Of a stretch of 64,000 nt of DNA, positions 17,366-25,160 are shown piece by piece (within the stretch, counting starts at the first letter, position 1; each line of letters begins with the position of its first letter). The notes under the pieces are model-generated. The model had not been told where the DNA came from, made no database searches, and worked only from the letters and a program-made list of their open reading frames with translations. The stretch is from the NCBI RefSeq assembly GCF_900108365.1, contig NZ_FNWQ01000003.1, forward strand, positions 124,001 to 188,000, written 5' to 3'. Position numbers and translations under genes: made by a program. Origin of the DNA: Chryseobacterium culicis (GTDB lineage Bacteria; Bacteroidota; Bacteroidia; Flavobacteriales; Weeksellaceae).

Positions 17366-19395
17366 AGGGTGAAGTTTAGAATAAGTTTAAAGTTTCTTCC
17401 GGGCATTGGATAATTAATGACAACATCATAATACTGATTGAAAATATTATTCATCTCGAGGCTTACCTTGAACTGATGATTCGCCCAGTTGAATTTTTTC
17501 TGAACGGACAGATCGTGGGTATACCAGGGCTGCACATAATTGTACTGAATATTGTCCTGGTTCACATCATATCTTTCTCCTACATACATTGCACTGTAGT
17601 TGAAGCTCCAGTCTTTATAATCAGCCATCAGGCTGAAAGAGCCGCTATGCCATGGGGTGTAGGGAATCTGATTGCGGTAGAAGGTGTCTTCAGGATCGCT
17701 CATGTCTCTTGCACTCTGATAAGTGTAGGAAAGCAGCGGTCTGAGAGTAACTTTTCCCAGCTGAAACTCAGTCTGCACATTTACATCAGCACCTATAATC
17801 TCAACCATTCCAAGATTCATCATCAGCCATCGGAACATGCTTCCGTTAGGAGCTGCTACAATTTTGTCCTGTACTTTATTGTAATATCCGTCTGCTTTAG
17901 CATAAAAGGTTTTAAAGAAACGGTTGGTATAATTCTTCTGATAAGTAAATCCTACATCATACTGACTGGTGAATTCCGGTTTCAGGTACGTGTTTCCGAT
18001 ATTCGTGTAATACAGGTCATTAAAGGTTGGAAGCCTGAAAATTCTTTTATAAAAAGCTCTCAGAGTAAGTTCCGGAATGATTTCCGGCTGATAGCTCATA
18101 AATACAGCAGGGGTCCACTCTCTGGCATCTCCCGGTCTTTTGTTTTTTCTCACTTCCTCGAATGTAAAAGTTCCCAAAAGGCTTCCAAGAATTTTGAACC
18201 TGTTCCACTGGTATGTTGTTGCCAGTGCTACCAATGTGGTGTAACGCGTAGGATAAGAAAAGTTATCCAGATTGGCGTCTAAATTATTGTATTGAAAATC
18301 TCCGCTTAGACTGACATCCCAATCGGGCGTGATTGAATAGATATTGGATGATGAGAGATAAAGTTCTCTTTGAATATATGTATTATCCGTATGAATGATA
18401 GACTGCGAACGAACCGTGTCTATAAAATGGGTATAATCGTAGGCAAATTTTGCTTTCAGCTGGGTTTCAAATTTCGGGAACAGTTTTTTCCTCAGATTGG
18501 CCTGCACAAAATAATTTTCATCGGAAAGTCTTGCTCCTCTTCCTCCGAAACGTCCATTGACAATGGGTGCCGGCATTCCACGGTCTGAAATATATCCGTA
18601 TCCTCTTATATTCCAGCTTCCGTTATTCAGAGTTCCATTGAGAGAGGTTTCAAAACGTTTTGCTTTGATATCTGAATCCTGTCTCTTTGCAATGGTATCA
18701 TACGCCTGCTGGCCATCAGGATATTTCTTTGCATACCGAAATCTGTAAATTCCGTCACTCTGCATAAACTCTCCGCTGAAGCTGGCAGAAACTCTGTCTG
18801 AAATCTTGTGTTCCAGACGGAATGACGGATTGAAAAGATCAATGGATGCACTTTTTGCTCTTATAACCAAATTGGTTTTTCTTGTTCCTTTAAACACAGG
18901 AGTTTTTGGCTGTAAATAGATAGATCCTGAGGATCCGAAGTCTTTTGCCGGTTGAAAAATTTCACTTTTCTGGCCGTTATACAATGATATTTCTTCCAGA
19001 TCGTCCAAAGAGTACCTTCCCAGGTCTACCAGTCCGTTTTGAGCATTCCCCAGTTGAATTCCATCATAGAAAACACCTACATGCTGGCTTCCCATACTTC
19101 TGATATTAATGGTTTTTAAACCTCCCAATCCTCCATAGTCTTTGATCTGCACTCCTGAAAAATACCTCAGTGCATCTGCAACAGATTGACTGTTCAGTCT
19201 TTCCAGCTGTTCTCCCTGCAGGGTTTGTGCAGGAAGGATTTCTTTAAAATTCTTTTTGTAAAGATTAATTCCTTTAATGGTCTCTTCTTTAAGACTGTCT
19301 TTTTTCTTAGTTTGGGAAGACAAAAGTTGAGATGTGATCACCAGTATTGTGAAAACAGCTTTTTGAAGTGTCGAAGTAGTTAGTTTTGCCGCCAT
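17362..19395 (-). CDS. btuB: TonB-dependent receptor, BtuB-like, under cobalamin riboswitch
   Basis: The mature receptor has an N-terminal plug (LNSQSVADALRYFSGVQIKDYGG, LKTINIRSMGSQHVGVFYDGI) and a 22-strand-type barrel ending MPGRNFKLILNFTL. I start it at 19395 (MAAKLTTSTLQKAVF, 677 residues), since this gives a normal signal peptide and follows the riboswitch; the reading frame stays open 22 codons further upstream. It imports cobalamin across the outer membrane with TonB energy. It lacks the carboxypeptidase-like domain of SusC proteins, as expected for a vitamin receptor. It overlaps the BtuG-like gene. Confidence 0.9.
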   Translation of the reverse strand: MAAKLTTSTLQKAVFTILVITSQLLSSQTKKKDSLKEETIKGINLYKKNFKEILPAQTLQGEQLERLNSQSVADALRYFSGVQIKDYGGLGGLKTINIRSMGSQHVGVFYDGIQLGNAQNGLVDLGRYSLDDLEEISLYNGQKSEIFQPAKDFGSSGSIYLQPKTPVFKGTRKTNLVIRAKSASIDLFNPSFRLEHKISDRVSASFSGEFMQSDGIYRFRYAKKYPDGQQAYDTIAKRQDSDIKAKRFETSLNGTLNNGSWNIRGYGYISDRGMPAPIVNGRFGGRGARLSDENYFVQANLRKKLFPKFETQLKAKFAYDYTHFIDTVRSQSIIHTDNTYIQRELYLSSSNIYSITPDWDVSLSGDFQYNNLDANLDNFSYPTRYTTLVALATTYQWNRFKILGSLLGTFTFEEVRKNKRPGDAREWTPAVFMSYQPEIIPELTLRAFYKRIFRLPTFNDLYYTNIGNTYLKPEFTSQYDVGFTYQKNYTNRFFKTFYAKADGYYNKVQDKIVAAPNGSMFRWLMMNLGMVEIIGADVNVQTEFQLGKVTLRPLLSYTYQSARDMSDPEDTFYRNQIPYTPWHSGSFSLMADYKDWSFNYSAMYVGERYDVNQDNIQYNYVQPWYTHDLSVQKKFNWANHQFKVSLEMNNIFNQYYDVVINYPMPGRNFKLILNFTL

Positions 19396-19427
19396 TAGCT
19401 CATTTAGTATCATGAAGACGCTAATGG
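19392..19427 (-). promoter_or_regulatory. Hairpin holding the btuB start codon
   Basis: Arms CCATTAGC (minus strand, 19427-19420) and GCTAATGG (19399-19392) pair perfectly over 8 bp around a 20-base loop. The chosen ATG (19395-19393) is in the 3' arm, so the hairpin would hide the start codon. It may be the expression platform of the riboswitch about 95 bases upstream. Confidence 0.5.
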
Positions 19428-19522
19428 ATATAAGAATACAACGACAAAGCACAGCGGTCACTGCACAGAATCATTGATGTCCTAAGCTTTATTCCACGAA
19501 AGCGTCAAACGATTATTTATCT

Positions 19523-19676
19523 GGCAGGTCTTCTGACTTACTCCATTTTTGAAATCCTTCCCATTAAAAAACAGTGGATATATTCTTCAAAAACTTTGGT
19601 GTGGAGCTTACAGCAGCGGGTCTGTTCCGGATTCTCACCGGATTCCCTTTTAAGAGCTTTTTACGGCTCACCAAAT
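19523..19676 (-). ncRNA. Cobalamin riboswitch (B12 box element)
   Basis: Read on the minus strand, the leader has the hallmarks of the adenosylcobalamin aptamer: TTTGGTGAGCC near the 5' end, the core GGGAATCCGGTGAGAATCC then GGAACAGACCCGCTGCTGTAA, and the 3' closing segment AAGTCAGAAGACCTGCC. It begins a few bases after a promoter and ends 128 bases before the btuB start. It should shut the four-gene uptake operon when B12 is plentiful. No intrinsic terminator is evident between aptamer and gene, so control is probably translational. Confidence 0.95.
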
Positions 19677-19681
19677 TCCGG

Positions 19682-19711
19682 CAAAGATAAAAAATTATTC
19701 CTAACCCCCAA
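19682..19711 (-). promoter_or_regulatory. Promoter of the cobalamin operon
   Basis: On the minus strand TTG (19711-19709) and TATCTTTG (19689-19682) are spaced by exactly 19 bases. The riboswitch starts within ten bases of the -7 box. Confidence 0.85.
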
Positions 19712-19734
19712 CTAAAATCATGATTTATAAACAA

Positions 19735-19758
19735 TTAAAGCTCCCGAAGGAGCTTTAA
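19735..19758. terminator. Hairpin terminator after the MbnP/MbnH operon
   Basis: A perfect 10-bp stem TTAAAGCTCC/GGAGCTTTAA with loop CGAA (TTCG on the minus strand). It lies 25 bases after the barrel-protein gene. The T tract beyond it is weak, so termination strength is uncertain. Confidence 0.7.
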
Positions 19759-19782
19759 CATGACTGCAATAAGGGTTTCACT

Positions 19783-20730
19783 TTAGATCCCAATATTCAG
19801 AAAAATACTGAATCTCGATTTGGCTTCAATATCTCCGCCTGCCAGATGCGTATACACAGGAAGCATGAGTTCACTTCCCAGGCTCAGCTTTTTATAAGAG
19901 GCTTCAAATCCCAGTTTCCCGTACAAAGCACTTCCTGCGGTATTGGGCAGTGCTTCATCAAATTGTTTATTCTGGGCATATACTTCTCCCTGAATCCCCG
20001 TTTTTACAGAAAAAATAGATTTTTCACTTCCTGCAACCTGATAAAAGCCTGTTGCTGCATAATTCCATTGATTTCCAAAGCGGTAGTTTTTCTTATTCTC
20101 CGTTTTAACCGTGTAATCTGTATTAACCAATACGGCTACTTTATTTTTCTGAAATTTATAATTTAAAGCGGCCTGATAGTCCCAGCTTCCGGTTCCCAGC
20201 TGAAAGCTCGGATTAACACCCGATGCACCTTTTTCATCAAATTTCCCTAGCGGAATTTTCACGCCTAAACCACCGCTCAGGTGGTGAAAATTATCTTCAG
20301 AGCTCATCAGCTGGTAAATTCCCATCAGGTTCAGGTCTCCTATTCCATTGATTTTGATATCTCCCTGCAGGGTTTTCTTCTCATGGAAATGGAAGGGCAG
20401 GCTTGCATAAACGCTCAGCTTTTTTGTCAGTGGAATTTTTCCCCAAAGCTGAAGGGTATTGAAATACTGATCCTGTGTAAGGTCTTTAACGAATAAATTT
20501 TCCTTGGCTTTATAATGCTGGGCAAAGTATTTGATTCCGATAAACTGTGGGTTCAGCAAAGACTCAAACCCTGAAGATCCGTTTCCTGCCGCACAGCCGC
20601 ACGCATCACAATCATCATCAAAATCTACTCTGCTCAAGGTTTCCGGAGCAGTATACGCACTGTCTCTGATGGCCTTTGCCTGAATCTGGCCCGTTAAGGC
20701 TAAACTTAGTATCACTATAATCTTCTTCAT
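19783..20730 (-). CDS. Outer-membrane barrel protein with N-terminal Asp/Cys cluster
   Basis: A 315-residue exported protein starting at MKKIIVILSLALTG; an in-frame ATG four codons upstream directly abuts the mbnH stop. After the signal peptide comes a possible metal-binding cluster, DDDCDACGCAAGNG (three Cys and four Asp in nine residues). The remainder is amphipathic beta strands like a transporter-type barrel, ending FSIFLNIGI. It is the third gene after mbnP and mbnH and may be the outer-membrane route or anchor for their copper. The family is not recognised with certainty. Confidence 0.72.
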   Translation of the reverse strand: MKKIIVILSLALTGQIQAKAIRDSAYTAPETLSRVDFDDDCDACGCAAGNGSSGFESLLNPQFIGIKYFAQHYKAKENLFVKDLTQDQYFNTLQLWGKIPLTKKLSVYASLPFHFHEKKTLQGDIKINGIGDLNLMGIYQLMSSEDNFHHLSGGLGVKIPLGKFDEKGASGVNPSFQLGTGSWDYQAALNYKFQKNKVAVLVNTDYTVKTENKKNYRFGNQWNYAATGFYQVAGSEKSIFSVKTGIQGEVYAQNKQFDEALPNTAGSALYGKLGFEASYKKLSLGSELMLPVYTHLAGGDIEAKSRFSIFLNIGI

Positions 20731-20742
20731 GTTGTCTATCAA

Positions 20743-21792
20743 TTATTCTGCAAATTTTGGATTGGATATAAAATTTTTGTCTGATAATGTCTTCAGGAAT
20801 GCGATGATCGACTGCTTTTCCTGACTGTTCATGGCAATTCCCACATGTCCGTTTTGTTTCAGCTGCGGATCAAGATTGTCATTATCTTCTACCTGATCCG
20901 AATAGAAATTAAGCACTGCCTCCAGGGTGTAAAACCTTCCGTCATGCATGTAAGGAGCGGTATATTCTACATTTCTCAGACTTGGAACCCGGAATTTCAT
21001 CCAGTCTGCCTGATTAAGGGTCACTCTATAGCGTCCGGCATCCTTGAATTCTGTGCTGTAATACATTCCTGTGTTTCTAAAGCTTTGATCAGTGAACAGT
21101 TCTCCACTATGACAGGATGCGCATTTCTGTCCGAACAAAGCCATTCCCTGGGATTCTGCTGAAGTTAACTGTTCCTTTCCCTGTCTGAATCTGTCATACT
21201 TTGAATCTGCAGAAATTAAAGAAGCCATAAACTGTGATAATGCTTTCAGAATTCTTTCTCCGGTAATGGTTTCATCTCCATAGGCTTCTCTGAAGAGTTT
21301 TTTATACTTCTGGTCATCTTTTATCTTTGAAATAGCTTCCGGTATCGAGCTGTCCATTTCATTAACGTCTGTAATGGGGCTAATGGGCTGATCATTAAGA
21401 TTGTGAATGACACCATCCCACATATATCTTTTTAAAAAAGCCATATTCTGTATGGGTGGTGCATTTCTGATTCCGATTCTGTCGTCAACACCGTGGCTTA
21501 CGGTATGCCCGTGATGGGTAAAGGCATTTTCCTGAATATGACAGAAACCGCATGAAATGGTATTGTTTCTTGAAAGTCTTCCTTCATAAAATAATTTCCG
21601 TCCCAGTTCCACTCCGTTTTTTGTTACTGGATTAGCTGCTTTATCAAAAGTCATTTCAGGAAAATAAGAAGGAAACTGCAGATTGTAAGCTTCATCTTTT
21701 TCCAGCGGCTGAATCACCTCATCAGAACAGGAAATACAACTCAACAGAAATATCAGCAGAACCAATATCGTTTTAACAAAAAAATTAATCAT
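20743..21792 (-). CDS. MbnH-like di-heme cytochrome c peroxidase (MauG family)
   Basis: A 349-residue periplasmic lipoprotein-type protein (leader with LLSCISCSDE) with two c-heme sites, CGFCH at 81-85 and CASCH at 224-228, and the family blocks GRKLFYEGRLS, GIRNAPPIQNMAFL, FRVPSLRNVEYTAPYMHDGRF. In methanotrophs MbnH oxidises a Trp of MbnP to kynurenine to make a copper site. Here the gene overlaps an mbnP-type gene by eight bases, so that pairing is more likely than a plain peroxide-detoxifying CcpA role. The reaction is inference from the pair. Confidence 0.85.
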   Translation of the reverse strand: MINFFVKTILVLLIFLLSCISCSDEVIQPLEKDEAYNLQFPSYFPEMTFDKAANPVTKNGVELGRKLFYEGRLSRNNTISCGFCHIQENAFTHHGHTVSHGVDDRIGIRNAPPIQNMAFLKRYMWDGVIHNLNDQPISPITDVNEMDSSIPEAISKIKDDQKYKKLFREAYGDETITGERILKALSQFMASLISADSKYDRFRQGKEQLTSAESQGMALFGQKCASCHSGELFTDQSFRNTGMYYSTEFKDAGRYRVTLNQADWMKFRVPSLRNVEYTAPYMHDGRFYTLEAVLNFYSDQVEDNDNLDPQLKQNGHVGIAMNSQEKQSIIAFLKTLSDKNFISNPKFAE

Positions 21793-22615
21793 TGTGAACG
21801 TGATCTACTTTAAACATTTTTGTAAGGTTGTTGGTAACATCTGCCAGGTGCTGGTTGGAGCCCATCAACATGTCATTGGCCGTTGTAAGTGTAAGCGGTT
21901 GGTCTCCACTCAGAAACTGGTTCAGATCTGCAAGAATATGAACAGAAGGACGGATTTGCCCCGTTACTCTTGCTGTTGTCGGTAGGTTTAATGTGATTTC
22001 ACGGTAAAGATCCGCGGTATTATTGGCTGCCGTATTTCCCATATTTCCGGTATGGTTCATAAATTCTTTAGATGGCGTATCCGAGCCATATTTTCCTTCC
22101 AGTTTCACGAAGATATAACCGGCTGCCCATGACCAAGACATTCCTTTCTGCTTGGCTTTTGTCCAGAATTCTGCCTGTCCGTCCTGTCCTAATAAATAGG
22201 CTTTCTGGCTGATTCCCAACCCAAATTTTATTTTCTTATAATTGTTTTTTGGGATGCCATCCAGATTGAGATAGATAATTCCGGCAACCGCATCTGCCTG
22301 ATCTACGATGAAAGCGCCTTTATCAGGATTGTTTTCATTGTATTTAAATTCGTTTCCGTTCTCGTCTATCAGGGAGATGTTACTGATGACGTATTTCAAG
22401 GCAGAAAAATTATGTTTCTGTCCGTTTGAAGAGGTCTGAACCGTTTGATTCAAAACAATATCTCCTACATTATTAAATCCGTTTTCAAATTTGATCTGAA
22501 GTTTTCCGTAGGTGGTATCCTGCGGATTTTCGTTATCCCTGCTGCTTTCACAGGCTACGAAAGAGAATAAAGTAAAGGCAATAAAGAATGGTGATAACAA
22601 TTGAGAAATTTTCAT
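21785..22615 (-). CDS. MbnP-family copper-binding lipoprotein
   Basis: A 276-residue lipoprotein (lipobox FVAC, Cys22). The MbnP fold is recognisable: LQIKFENGFNNVGDIVLNQ, ALKYVISNISLID, IKFGLGISQKAY, and the signature GMSWSWAAGYIFVKLEG with Trp161 and Trp163 (Trp151 nearby). In the studied methanotroph pair a Trp is converted to kynurenine by the di-heme partner to form a Cu(I) site. The C-terminus ends HVHND, a possible extra ligand. It is the first gene of the mbnP-mbnH-barrel operon. No methanobactin gene is present. Confidence 0.85.
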   Translation of the reverse strand: MKISQLLSPFFIAFTLFSFVACESSRDNENPQDTTYGKLQIKFENGFNNVGDIVLNQTVQTSSNGQKHNFSALKYVISNISLIDENGNEFKYNENNPDKGAFIVDQADAVAGIIYLNLDGIPKNNYKKIKFGLGISQKAYLLGQDGQAEFWTKAKQKGMSWSWAAGYIFVKLEGKYGSDTPSKEFMNHTGNMGNTAANNTADLYREITLNLPTTARVTGQIRPSVHILADLNQFLSGDQPLTLTTANDMLMGSNQHLADVTNNLTKMFKVDHVHND

Positions 22616-22692
22616 TGTTGATTTTTTTAAGTTGAATTTTAGTTGAATTGCTGTAACCGCTTATTTTCTTCATAAAAGGCACAAAAATCCTT

Positions 22693-22711
22693 CACTTAAC
22701 TCATTTAAGTG
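22693..22711. promoter_or_regulatory. Candidate operator upstream of mbnP
   Basis: A perfect 7-5-7 inverted repeat CACTTAA-CTCAT-TTAAGTG, 78-96 bases upstream of the mbnP start. A related CACTTT-AAAGTG repeat precedes the Sco/SOD operon (25043). The rest of 22616-22812 has nothing else recognisable. Confidence 0.4.
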
Positions 22712-22812
22712 TTGTATTATTTGCACAAAAAGCATGACTAAGCGGCTTAAAAACTTTTGATTTTTAACTGACAGCTTTTACCACTTTTATGGGTAAGATT
22801 GTGATTGTTAAC

Positions 22813-23181
22813 TTAAAAAACCGGTGGTTTGAAAATGTGGGTAAGAAACAGAAAAGAATAGGCTGTTTCATAGGTAAAATTGAAATTGAAAAACGGTCGT
22901 TTTTCAGGAGTGCGGATCTCTGTGGTTTCCGGCAGAATGTAGATATCAAGGATTTTCTGTCCTGAATTTTTGAGTTTCTGAAAAGGTGAAGATTCTGAAT
23001 CATTCGTTTTGGCCAGTTCTTTACTCAGGTAACATTTTCCGTTACAGTGAATTTCCGGCCTGTTTTTATTGATACAGAGAACTTTTACGATGTAATCATA
23101 ATTTACAGCATACTCTACCAATGGTACCAAAGGCCTTAGCACCATATAAAAAGTAAAAAGTATGCTGTAAAATAATTTCAT
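22813..23181 (-). CDS. Small exported Cys-motif protein (copy 1)
   Basis: A 122-residue protein with a hydrophobic N-terminus (MKLFYSILFTFYMVLRPLVP) and then VEYAVNYDYIVKVLC and a C-x9-C-x3-C pattern ending NGKCYLSKELAKT. The C-terminus is IFKPPVF. It is clearly paralogous to the protein at 25161. Probably periplasmic or membrane-tethered; the Cys/Lys motif and its place four bases after the superoxide dismutase gene suggest a metal or thiol role. No established function is known to me. Confidence 0.78.
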   Translation of the reverse strand: MKLFYSILFTFYMVLRPLVPLVEYAVNYDYIVKVLCINKNRPEIHCNGKCYLSKELAKTNDSESSPFQKLKNSGQKILDIYILPETTEIRTPEKRPFFNFNFTYETAYSFLFLTHIFKPPVF

Positions 23182-23185
23182 CAGA

Positions 23186-23860
23186 TTATTTCTTGCTTAC
23201 AGCTTCGTCATATCTTCTGCTGATTTCTTTCCAGTTGGTAACATTCCAGATGGCGCTGAGATAATCTGCTCTTTTATTCTGATATTTTAAATAATAAGCG
23301 TGTTCCCAGACATCAATTCCGAAGATAGGTGTTCCTTTTTCTTCCACTACATCCATCAGAGGATTGTCCTGGTTAGGAGTAGAAGAAACGAACAGTTTTC
23401 CGCTTTTATCCACAGAAAGCCAGGCCCATCCTGATCCGAAACGGTCTGCTCCGGCTTTCGCCATCTTTTCTTTAAAAGCATCCATGCTTCCAAAGGTTTC
23501 ATTAATTGCCTTGGCCAGCTTTGCTGAAGGCTGTGTATTTTTCTGAGGCGTAAGAACAGTCCAGAACAGCTCGTGGTTGTAATGTCCTCCTGCATTATTT
23601 CTCACTGCGGCTGGCAGTTTTGAAACATTGGAAAGAATCTGAAACAACGTTTCTTTTTCCTGGGGAGTTCCTGCAATTGCTTTATTCAGGTTGGCTACAT
23701 AGGCTGCTGCATGTTTTGAATAATGAATTTCCATGGTCTGGGCATCAATATTCCCTTCCAAAGCATTATAAGCATAAGGCAGAGGTGTCTGCTTAAACTG
23801 AGCCAATGCAAACTGAGCCGCGAAAACTGCACTTAAGGCAGCTATTTTCATAATCTTCAT
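23186..23860 (-). CDS. Exported Fe/Mn superoxide dismutase
   Basis: I start at 23860 ([20 protein letters not shown]), giving a signal peptide and 224 residues; the open frame extends 50 codons upstream through a repeat. Metal ligands are visible in [23 protein letters not shown] and [16 protein letters not shown]. The family motif [13 protein letters not shown] is intact. It disproportionates superoxide, here in the periplasm rather than the cytosol. It lies between sco and a small Cys protein, which suggests redox defence tied to copper handling. Fe versus Mn is not decided. Confidence 0.93.
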   Translation of the reverse strand: MKIMKIAALSAVFAAQFALAQFKQTPLPYAYNALEGNIDAQTMEIHYSKHAAAYVANLNKAIAGTPQEKETLFQILSNVSKLPAAVRNNAGGHYNHELFWTVLTPQKNTQPSAKLAKAINETFGSMDAFKEKMAKAGADRFGSGWAWLSVDKSGKLFVSSTPNQDNPLMDVVEEKGTPIFGIDVWEHAYYLKYQNKRADYLSAIWNVTNWKEISRRYDEAVSKK

Positions 23861-23898
23861 AACGTTTTTGTTTATGGTTGAACAATATTTTCTATCAG

Positions 23899-24030
23899 GC
23901 TGGAAGATGGGAGATGGAGGATGGAAGCCATTAATGTCATAACATAACTTCTTCATCTCTATCTCAAAAATCGCCGGTACTTCAACGTCTGGAATAACTT
24001 CCTGCTTCAAACATCCAGCTTCCCACTTCC
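23899..24030. repeat. Purine-rich imperfect inverted repeat between sco and sod
   Basis: The left end (TGGAAGATGGGAGATGGAGG) and the reverse complement of the right end (GGGAAGTGGGAAGCTGGATG) are similar GGAAG-rich tracts facing each other. The right end directly abuts the sco stop codon. It reads like a short intergenic repeat insertion, and it artificially lengthens the sod reading frame. Confidence 0.45.
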
Positions 24031-24708
24031 CTATTTCAATAATTTCTTAATATCCTCAATCAGGATTTCTCTGTCCGGGTGGTATTTTCCGTTTAGCCTT
24101 GGGTTTTTCCCTTCCGGATCATCATAGTTTAATCCTGAATAATAGAGAATGGGCATATTTTCTTTATTATACCTGCAGCGGATATTTCCCTCCTTATCAA
24201 CCAGGGCAATCATTCCGCTGTGGTTCAGGCTTTCTCCTTCATCTTCCTTATCCCCAACGTAGATATTAAATTGATCTGCAAGATCACCAATATAGGTGCG
24301 GTCTCCGGTCAGGAAATGCCAGTTTGGGGACTTTGCCCCTATTCTCTCTGCATGTTCTTTCAGGGCTGCGGGAGTATCATTTTCCGGATCAATACTGATG
24401 GAGATGATCCCGAAACCGGGATCATTAACCTGGTTCTGAATAGCCTTCATATTGGTATTCATTACCGGGCATATGGTAGGGCATCTGCTGAAGAAAAACT
24501 CTACGAGATATACTTTTCCCAACATATCTTTATTGGTGATTTTTTTACCGTTCTGATCGGTAAGCTCAAAATCCGGAACTTTCATTACGGTATAGAGGTT
24601 CTTTTTAAAATACCCCATTCCTACCCCGATTCCCAGAAAAAGCAATGCAAATACCGCAATAGGTATGATCACTTTACTTTTATTATTGGTCTTTTTATTT
24701 TTGGGCAT
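24031..24708 (-). CDS. SCO1/SenC family copper chaperone
   Basis: A membrane-anchored thioredoxin-fold protein. The start at 24708 ([20 protein letters not shown]) gives 225 residues and a 14-base overlap with the upstream gene; a start 14 codons earlier is also open. One N-terminal membrane helix is followed by the copper site CPTICP and the distal His in [11 protein letters not shown]. Sco proteins deliver Cu to the CuA site of cytochrome oxidase or act as thiol reductases. The neighbours (YHS lipoprotein, SOD, MbnP/MbnH) support copper handling. Confidence 0.92.
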   Translation of the reverse strand: MPKNKKTNNKSKVIIPIAVFALLFLGIGVGMGYFKKNLYTVMKVPDFELTDQNGKKITNKDMLGKVYLVEFFFSRCPTICPVMNTNMKAIQNQVNDPGFGIISISIDPENDTPAALKEHAERIGAKSPNWHFLTGDRTYIGDLADQFNIYVGDKEDEGESLNHSGMIALVDKEGNIRCRYNKENMPILYYSGLNYDDPEGKNPRLNGKYHPDREILIEDIKKLLK

Positions 24709-24970
24709 ATTTCTCGGGACTTTTTTTGAATTCACCTTTGCAGGAGACACTGCAAAAACCGTACGTTTTATTTTTATACACCGCGGTATCTTTAACAGAT
24801 CCGGCGGTTTTCATATGACAGACGGGATCTATTTCATTCACCACCTTTACGTTTTCCATATTTTTTCCGGAAGAGTCCATATGGCTTGCATGCTTTACCT
24901 GTGGGGTTTCTTTGGCACACGACAGTAATGATATTGACAGCATGGCAGTCAAAATAATAGGAGATTTCAT
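24695..24970 (-). CDS. YHS-domain metal-binding lipoprotein
   Basis: A 91-residue lipoprotein (SISLLSCAKE, Cys18) with a His/Met-rich linker (HASHMDSSGKNM) and a C-terminal YHS domain: DPVCHMKTAGSVKDTAVY and [22 protein letters not shown] domains bind metals, often copper, through the Cys of DPVC and the FCSxxC pair. It is the first gene of the YHS-sco-sod-Cys-protein unit and overlaps sco. A role as periplasmic copper carrier is inference. Confidence 0.85.
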   Translation of the reverse strand: MKSPIILTAMLSISLLSCAKETPQVKHASHMDSSGKNMENVKVVNEIDPVCHMKTAGSVKDTAVYKNKTYGFCSVSCKGEFKKSPEKYAQK

Positions 24971-25042
24971 TTTAATGTTAAATTGAAATTAATAATGTTA
25001 AATTAAGTTATGATACAATACACAGTCTAAAAACACAGCATT

Positions 25043-25059
25043 CACTTTATGAAAAAGTG
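25043..25059. promoter_or_regulatory. Candidate operator upstream of the YHS-sco operon
   Basis: Inverted repeat CACTTT-ATGAA-AAAGTG, 73-89 bases upstream of the YHS gene. It resembles the repeat at 22693 in core and distance to the gene. No clear -7 box was found in 24971-25160. Confidence 0.35.
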
Positions 25060-25160
25060 TCTCTGTAAGTCTTAAAAAAGTCCAATTGTATCCTAATAGC
25101 TCATTGATAAAAGCTGCGGGAACCTTTATTATTCAACTAAAAATATAGTTTATCGAAAAA

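Noticed and set aside
17476..18282. 268-codon plus-strand frame opposite btuB
   Set aside because: Antisense to a clear TonB receptor; no domain or start signal.
19396..19461. Longer N-terminus for the BtuB-like receptor
   Set aside because: The extra 22 residues put a Cys-rich stretch before a normal signal peptide; the start at 19395 fits better.
23861..24010. Fifty extra residues at the N-terminus of superoxide dismutase
   Set aside because: They are translated from a repeat-like gap, and a signal peptide starts at 23860.
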